This document shows positions 7,249 to 11,204 of a stretch of 11,204 nt of DNA, piece after piece. Both the position numbers and the translations under genes were made by a program. The stretch comes from Gemmatimonadota bacterium. Lineage in GTDB: Bacteria; Gemmatimonadota; Gemmatimonadetes; Longimicrobiales; Gaopeijiaceae. The notes under the pieces are model-generated. The model ran no database searches and had not been told where the DNA came from. It saw only the letters and a program-made list of their open reading frames with translations. The number at the start of each line of letters is the position of its first letter. Within the stretch, counting starts at the first letter, position 1. The stretch lies in contig JAUQOX010000080.1 of NCBI GenBank assembly GCA_030550695.1, positions 1-11,204 on the forward strand, written 5' to 3'.

Positions 7249-9768
7249 TCAGCCGGTGACGAAATTCAACAGCCGGTCCTGGACGAACACCACCCGAAGG
7301 ATTCGGCTACCCTCCAGGTGGCGGGAAACGTTGGGCTGAAGACGGGCCAAAGCCTCCACCTCTTCCTGAGAAGAGCCCGAGGGGGCCTCCACGGTTCCGC
7401 GGAGTTTTCCGTTCACCTGAACGGCAATCTTGGCCGTCTCCGACCGGGCCTTGACCGGATCGAAGGAGGGCCAATTCGCGCCAGCGAAGATGGACTGGGT
7501 ATGGCCCAGCTTTTCCCAAAGTTCTTCGGCCAAATGGGGAGCAAAGGGCGCGATGAGGACCACCAGGGGCTCCACTTCCGCCCGGCAGGCCCTCCGGCCT
7601 CCGGCCCGGACCGTGTTCAGGTATTCCATCATGGCCGCAATGGCCGTGTGGTATTGCAGGTTGGGAATCTGCTCACTGACCTGCTTGATGGTCTGGTGGA
7701 GCTTGCGCTCCACCGCTGGATCGGGTGTCTGGACGGTGTCTTCTGCCTCCGCCACTTCGGTCACCGTCTCGAAGAGCCGATGGAGGAAGCCGAAAGGACC
7801 TTGGATCCCTTCGTCACGGTAATCGCCACCCTCGGCACAGGGCCCCAAGAACATCAGATACAGCCGGAAGGTGTCGGCACCGAACTCTTCGATGATGGGG
7901 TCGGGCACGATGACATTGCCACGACTCTTGGACATCTTGGCGCCTCCGCGGATGATGAGCCCGTGCTTGCGAAACCTGACAAAGGGCTCCTCGAAATCCA
8001 AGTATCCCAGATCATGCAGCGCCATGGTAATGAAGCGTGCATAGAGGAGATGGAGGACGGCATGCTCCTCCCCGCCGATGTAGCAGTCCACCGGGAGCCA
8101 CTTGTGTGTAAGCTCCCGATCCATGGGAACATCGTGCCGGTTGGCCGAGGGATAGCGGAGAAAATACCAAGAAGAGTCCAAGAAAGTATCGGAGACGTCG
8201 GTTTCCCGGCGGGCCGGACTCCCGCATTGGGGGCAAGTCGTCCGATACCATTCCTCCAATCGGGCGAGGGGGCTGACTCCCGAAGCGTCCGGGCGGAAGT
8301 CGGCCACCCGTGGCAGCAGGACCGGGAGCTCCTCCTCGGGGACTGCCACCGGTCCGCAGGTCGGACAATAGACGATGGGTATGGGGGGACCCCAATAGCG
8401 CTGACGCGAGATGCACCAGTCGTGGAGCCGGTAGCTCACTTGGGGTTCTGCCAGACCTTTCTCCTGAAGCCAGGCCACGATGGCCCGTCCTCCTTCGCGC
8501 CAGGGCAGGCCGTCGAAGTCGCCGGAGTTTACCAAGGTCCCGTCGCCGACGAAGGCCTCTTGCAAGGGGGTGTCGGCGTTCTCCCCCGGACCCGCCACCA
8601 CCCGGACAATGGGAAGTCCGAACGCTTGAGCGAACTCGAAATCCCGCTCGTCGTGACCCGGCACCGCCATGATGGCCCCGGTGCCGTACTCCAACAGAAC
8701 ATAGTCGGCGATCCACACCGGTATGGGCCGGCCGGTGGCCGGATTCAGGCAATAGGCGCCGGTAAATTCCCCCGTCTTGCTCTTGTCGGTTTTTTGGCGG
8801 CTTACCAGGTCCATGCGGGCCGTCCGGGTCTGGTAGGCGCGGACGGCCTCCCTCCGCTCGGCGGCGGTGATCTTCTCCACCAGGGGATGCTCGGGGGCCA
8901 GAACCATATAGGTGGCTCCGAAGATCGTGTCCGGCCGGGTGGTGAACACCTCGATGAAGGTGCGGTTTCCCGCCGAAGGACCTCCGGAAGCGGCTCCGGG
9001 GTTCGGCAGGTCGTTCACGGCATCCGAGGGGGATAGGAGAGGGAAGCGCAAAAGGGCTCCCTCGCTACGACCGATCCAGTTCTCCTGGGCCTTCTTGGTG
9101 GTCTCGGACCAGTCGATGACCTTGAGATTGTCCAGGAGGCGCTGAGCGTAGCGGGTGATCTTGAAGAACCATTGCGCGATCCGTCTCTGCTCTACCGGGG
9201 TGTCACACCGCTCGCACCGTCCCCCCACCACCTGTTCATTGGCCAAGACGGTCATGCAGGACGGACACCAGTTGACCGGCGCCTCCTTACGCTCGGCGAG
9301 ACCGGCTTTGAAAAACTGGACGAACAGCCACTGGGTCCACCGGTAGTAGGAGGGATCGGACGTGTTGACGGTATGATTCCAGTCGAACATGCCCCCCATC
9401 CGCCGGAGTTGGCGGGCGAAGTTGGCCACGTTCTTGGGGGTCAGGTCCATAGGGTTGACCCCCAATTTCAAAGCGAAATTTTCCGAATGGATCCCAAAAG
9501 CGTCGAAACCGATGGGCTCGAATACTGTTTTTCCGGTGAGACGCTGGTAACGCCCGTGGACGTCCGCTCCGGTGAAGGCATAGATGTTCCCTACATGCAG
9601 TCCCTCGGCCGAGGGGTACGGGAACATCATGAGGTTGTAGTAGGGGTTTTCCGCTTCGCGAAGTTCCTCGTCGGTAAAGTTGTTGGTCCCCCACTCCTCC
9701 CAACGGGATTGCCACTTGGCTTCCACCTCGGCCGGTGAGTAACCGGCGGGACGGCTCCTTCGTTCCAT
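7249..9768 (-). CDS. leuS: Leucyl-tRNA synthetase (class I)
   Basis: LeuRS charges tRNA-Leu with leucine and edits mischarged tRNA. The 839-residue protein is complete. The catalytic HIGH-type motif reads HVGN at 58-61 within FPYPSAEGLHVGN. KMSKS is at 611-615. The CP1 editing domain has TTRPDT at 276-281 and GTGAIMAVPGHDERD at 362-376, including the Asp376 expected to contact the substrate amino group. Two cysteine sets, C168/C171/C185/C188 and C468/C471/C512/C515, look like zinc sites. The C-terminal domain carries AVQVNGKLRG near 782-791. A loop at about 246-269, rich in Ser, Gly, Pro and Asn, interrupts the lead-in to the editing domain. ATG 9768 is the only in-frame start near the domain, with AGGAGG 14 bases upstream, a rather wide spacing. 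HVGN and GIHSENFALK mark a LeuRS subtype unlike the E. coli form. Confidence 0.96.
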   Translation of the reverse strand: MERRSRPAGYSPAEVEAKWQSRWEEWGTNNFTDEELREAENPYYNLMMFPYPSAEGLHVGNIYAFTGADVHGRYQRLTGKTVFEPIGFDAFGIHSENFALKLGVNPMDLTPKNVANFARQLRRMGGMFDWNHTVNTSDPSYYRWTQWLFVQFFKAGLAERKEAPVNWCPSCMTVLANEQVVGGRCERCDTPVEQRRIAQWFFKITRYAQRLLDNLKVIDWSETTKKAQENWIGRSEGALLRFPLLSPSDAVNDLPNPGAASGGPSAGNRTFIEVFTTRPDTIFGATYMVLAPEHPLVEKITAAERREAVRAYQTRTARMDLVSRQKTDKSKTGEFTGAYCLNPATGRPIPVWIADYVLLEYGTGAIMAVPGHDERDFEFAQAFGLPIVRVVAGPGENADTPLQEAFVGDGTLVNSGDFDGLPWREGGRAIVAWLQEKGLAEPQVSYRLHDWCISRQRYWGPPIPIVYCPTCGPVAVPEEELPVLLPRVADFRPDASGVSPLARLEEWYRTTCPQCGSPARRETDVSDTFLDSSWYFLRYPSANRHDVPMDRELTHKWLPVDCYIGGEEHAVLHLLYARFITMALHDLGYLDFEEPFVRFRKHGLIIRGGAKMSKSRGNVIVPDPIIEEFGADTFRLYLMFLGPCAEGGDYRDEGIQGPFGFLHRLFETVTEVAEAEDTVQTPDPAVERKLHQTIKQVSEQIPNLQYHTAIAAMMEYLNTVRAGGRRACRAEVEPLVVLIAPFAPHLAEELWEKLGHTQSIFAGANWPSFDPVKARSETAKIAVQVNGKLRGTVEAPSGSSQEEVEALARLQPNVSRHLEGSRILRVVFVQDRLLNFVTG

Positions 9769-9782
9769 GGGTGAAAAACTTG

Positions 9783-9788
9783 CCTCCT
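9783..9788 (-). promoter_or_regulatory. Probable ribosome binding site of leuS
   Basis: On the minus strand this reads AGGAGG, a full Shine-Dalgarno core, but it lies 14 bases before the leuS ATG, wider than the usual 5-10. No in-frame ATG, GTG or TTG lies between it and ATG 9768, so it is still the best candidate site. Confidence 0.5.
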
Positions 9789-9814
9789 GACCTGATCCCC
9801 CTTGGAATTCGAGG

Positions 9815-9831
9815 GGCCCGGAGACCGGGCC
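9815..9831 (-). other. GC-rich hairpin in the leuS leader
   Basis: GGCCCGG and CCGGGCC form a perfect 7-bp stem around a three-base loop, between the predicted promoter and the ribosome binding site of leuS. No U-run follows it, so it is not an evident intrinsic terminator. It could stabilise the 5' end of the leuS message or be a chance product of high GC. Confidence 0.35.
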
Positions 9832-9851
9832 GCAAGATAGGCGAAACCCTC

Positions 9852-9880
9852 AACATAGAGGTCCCCCGGGGCGATTTCAA
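9852..9880 (-). promoter_or_regulatory. Predicted sigma70-type promoter of leuS (and tkt)
   Basis: On the minus strand, TTGAAA (9875-9880, five of six matches to TTGACA) is followed after exactly 17 bases by TATGTT (9852-9857, four of six matches to TATAAT). It lies in the 132-base gap between cbiO and leuS and would start transcription near 9845, giving a leader of roughly 75 bases. It would let leuS-tkt be expressed apart from the transporter genes. The evidence is consensus match and position only. Confidence 0.5.
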
Positions 9881-9892
9881 CGGCGCCGCCCC
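9868..9892 (-). other. Inverted repeat after cbiO, overlapping the predicted leuS promoter
   Basis: On the minus strand GGGGCG (9887-9892) can pair with CGCCCC (9868-9873), a 6-bp stem with a 13-base loop that contains the predicted -35 box. Next to it are two perfect palindromes, GCCCCATGGGGC (9888-9899) and CGGCGCCG (9881-9888), which compete for the same bases. There is no U-run, so termination of the cbiO message here is possible but not shown. Confidence 0.3.
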
Positions 9893-9900
9893 ATGGGGCC

Positions 9901-10731
9901 TCACGGATCCACTTCGCGAAAGGCTTCCAGGTAGAAGCTGAAATCTAGACCGTAGCGGGCCAGAAGCTCCCGATCCCCGGCGATCTCCTTGACCGGTCCT
10001 TCAGCCTGGATGCGACCGTCGGCAAGAATGGCCCATCGCTGACAGAGGGCGAGCAGCGGAAAGACCGCCTGGGAGACGACAACCAAGGTGGACCCCTGGG
10101 ATCGCAGAAGCGCCACCAGTTTCGCCACCAGACCGGGTGGGAGGTGGGCGAAGGGTTCGTCCAGGGCCAGCACGCGGGGCTTCATCGCCAGGACTGTCGC
10201 CAGGGAGGCCCGGCGCCGCTCCCCATAGGAGAGATGTTGGGGGTGGCGAGGTTCGAATCCCGTAAGCTCCACAGCGGCAAGGGATTGGGTCACCCGACGG
10301 GCGACCTCCTCCTCCGGAAGGGCCAGATTTCGGGGCCCGAACGCCACATCCTCTCCCACGGTGAGGGTGAAGAGCTGGTCGTCGGGGTCCTGGAAGACCA
10401 GTCCTACCCACCGGCGGATGAGAGGCAGGTTCGGGGCGGCCACCTTAACCCCACCTACGATGACGGCCCCCCGCTGAGGCTCGAGGAGGCCGTTGAGGTG
10501 GAGGAGAAGAGTGGTCTTGCCGGAGCCTGAGGGTCCGAGGATCCCCAACCGTTCGCCCGCCTTCACCTCCAAATCGAGATCCCTCAGGACCGGCGGCCGC
10601 CCCGGGTAGGCAAAATGGACCCCTTGGAGCCGGATCTCGGCGGGCCCCTCGTCCTGGCCCGGGTCGTCAGCGCCCGGTTCGCCCGCCGAGGAGACGGGAT
10701 TTTCGACCAGGGGCCGGGGGAGGTCGGTCAC
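9901..10731 (-). CDS. cbiO: Nickel/cobalt ECF-type transporter ATPase CbiO, with non-canonical D-loop and H-loop
   Basis: CbiO is the ATP-hydrolysing subunit of CbiMQO-type nickel/cobalt uptake transporters, on the inner face of the membrane with CbiQ. From the chosen GTG start at 10731 the protein has 276 residues. Motifs are Walker A GPSGSGKTT (66-74), Q-loop Gln114 in FQDPDDQLF (typical of CbiO/EcfA), signature LSYGE (167-171) and Walker B VLALDEP (187-193). After that it departs from the norm: the D-loop reads AHLPP instead of AGLDP, and the H-switch position reads SQA (Gln221) instead of THD. About 32 Pro-, Gly- and acid-rich residues precede the ABC domain. No Shine-Dalgarno sequence is seen; the GTG lies 11 bases after the cbiQ stop, so translation is probably coupled. 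The open frame extends upstream to 10893, but only inside cbiQ. Substrate (Ni or Co) is inferred from the neighbouring CbiQ and hyp genes. Confidence 0.88.
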   Translation of the reverse strand: MTDLPRPLVENPVSSAGEPGADDPGQDEGPAEIRLQGVHFAYPGRPPVLRDLDLEVKAGERLGILGPSGSGKTTLLLHLNGLLEPQRGAVIVGGVKVAAPNLPLIRRWVGLVFQDPDDQLFTLTVGEDVAFGPRNLALPEEEVARRVTQSLAAVELTGFEPRHPQHLSYGERRRASLATVLAMKPRVLALDEPFAHLPPGLVAKLVALLRSQGSTLVVVSQAVFPLLALCQRWAILADGRIQAEGPVKEIAGDRELLARYGLDFSFYLEAFREVDP

Positions 10732-10742
10732 AGAGGTGGCCG

Positions 10743-11204
10743 TCAGAGGAGCCGGATGGTCAGAAAGGCGGCGAGACCGAGGACAACAGCCACCCTTTCC
10801 TGGACGGACAGAGGGCCCGCCCTCGACGCCGGAAAGGTCCCGGCGAATCCCCGAGCCAACATGGCCTGGTACATGGTCCGGGCCCGCCGCCACCCTCGGA
10901 GGAAGACGAGTCCTGCCTGCTGGCCCAAGGTGCGAACCCGATTCACCCGCAGAGCACCTGGCGTACGCGAGCGACGAGCCCTTTCGGTGCGGACCGCTTC
11001 ATCCTCCAAAATGTGTGCAAAGCGCAGCATCAGTGCCGACTGCATCACAAGAAACTTCGGTGCGCCCAGACCGGACAAGGCCCTGAGAACTTCTCCTGCA
11101 TCCCCTGGCGCCATGAGAAAGGCGACCAGGGCCACAGCGGCAAGCCCGCGAAGGAGGACGGAAAAAGCAACAGTAGGAGGTGCACTGGAGGAGATCAAGA
11201 TCAG
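10743..11204 (-). CDS. cbiQ: Nickel/cobalt transporter transmembrane protein CbiQ, C-terminal part (5' cut by window)
   Basis: CbiQ (EcfT family) is the membrane scaffold that couples the ATPase CbiO to the substrate-binding CbiM. About 153 C-terminal residues are visible; the frame is open to the right edge, so the start lies outside, and the family is normally about 240-260 residues. The visible part has a hydrophobic segment near the start (VAFSVLLRGLAAVALVAFLM), then a cytoplasmic helical region with the two short Ala-Arg signatures: ARR at 10971-10979 and ARG at 10848-10856, the latter in MLARGF. These are the known contact points with the ATPase. A final hydrophobic segment (VAVVLGLAAFLTIRLL) ends the protein. 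The TTG at 11198 is an internal codon, not a start. The gene precedes cbiO by 11 bases and is surely co-transcribed with it; cbiM is expected further to the right. Confidence 0.85.
   Translation of the reverse strand: MILISSSAPPTVAFSVLLRGLAAVALVAFLMAPGDAGEVLRALSGLGAPKFLVMQSALMLRFAHILEDEAVRTERARRSRTPGALRVNRVRTLGQQAGLVFLRGWRRARTMYQAMLARGFAGTFPASRAGPLSVQERVAVVLGLAAFLTIRLL

Noticed and set aside
7318..9036. A 572-residue open frame on the plus strand opposite leuS
   Set aside because: It is antisense to the conserved LeuRS coding sequence, has a composition typical of shadow frames and shows no family motif.
9740..9857. Leu-containing leader peptide (MLRVSPILRPGLR...) ahead of leuS as an attenuator
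   Set aside because: Its ATG sits inside the predicted -10 box, so it would not be transcribed from that promoter. The frame runs on into leuS and the Leu codons are not clustered.
9769..9900. T-box riboswitch ahead of leuS
   Set aside because: The leader from the predicted promoter is only about 75 bases and contains neither the conserved T-box sequence nor an antiterminator/terminator pair.
10732..10893. Longer CbiO starting at ATG 10893
   Set aside because: The added 54 residues are encoded in another frame across the conserved cbiQ 3' end, including the MLARGF motif region, and show no homology to CbiO.
1..11204. Mobile elements, CRISPR repeats, tRNA or rRNA genes, cobalamin or NiCo riboswitch
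   Set aside because: No transposase or integrase motif, direct-repeat array, tRNA-like fold or riboswitch core was seen. Almost all bases belong to recognised genes, and a riboswitch would be expected ahead of cbiM, outside the window.

Overview
This is a GC-rich bacterial window with densely packed genes and short gaps. It holds two gene blocks that converge near position 5155-5178. The left block (+ strand) is the [NiFe]-hydrogenase maturation operon in the order hypB (3' end only), hypF, hypC, hypD, hypE. The right block (- strand, read from the right edge leftwards) is cbiQ (5' end cut off by the window), cbiO, leuS and tkt: the permease and ATPase of a CbiMQO-type nickel/cobalt transporter, then leucyl-tRNA synthetase and transketolase. 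No mobile element, CRISPR array, tRNA or rRNA was recognised.

The five hyp genes work together. HypF uses carbamoyl phosphate to carbamoylate the C-terminal cysteine of HypE. HypE dehydrates the carbamoyl group to a thiocyanate. The cyanide is passed to the iron held by the HypC-HypD scaffold, building the Fe(CN)2CO centre. HypB, a GTPase, helps to insert nickel. Key residues are visible in HypC, HypD, HypE, HypF and the HypB fragment, so the pathway looks functional. hypB/hypF, hypC/hypD and hypD/hypE overlap, suggesting coupled translation. The Ni/Co transporter genes about 5 kb away on the other strand make sense as a metal supply, but this link is inferred from proximity.

The organism is probably a thermophilic or chemolithotrophic bacterium, perhaps a deep-branching Firmicutes or Chloroflexi-like lineage. 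The basis is the GC content, the GTG starts and the LeuRS type, with HVGN in place of HxGH and a GIHSENFALK stretch. This placement rests on memory of related sequences and is weak.

I do not see a new biological system here. The most unusual item is CbiO: its Walker A, Q-loop, signature and Walker B motifs are good, but the D-loop aspartate and the H-switch histidine are both replaced. Smaller points are a hairpin filling the 21-bp gap between the convergent operons, a sigma70-like promoter ahead of leuS, and weak ribosome binding sites for tkt and cbiO.
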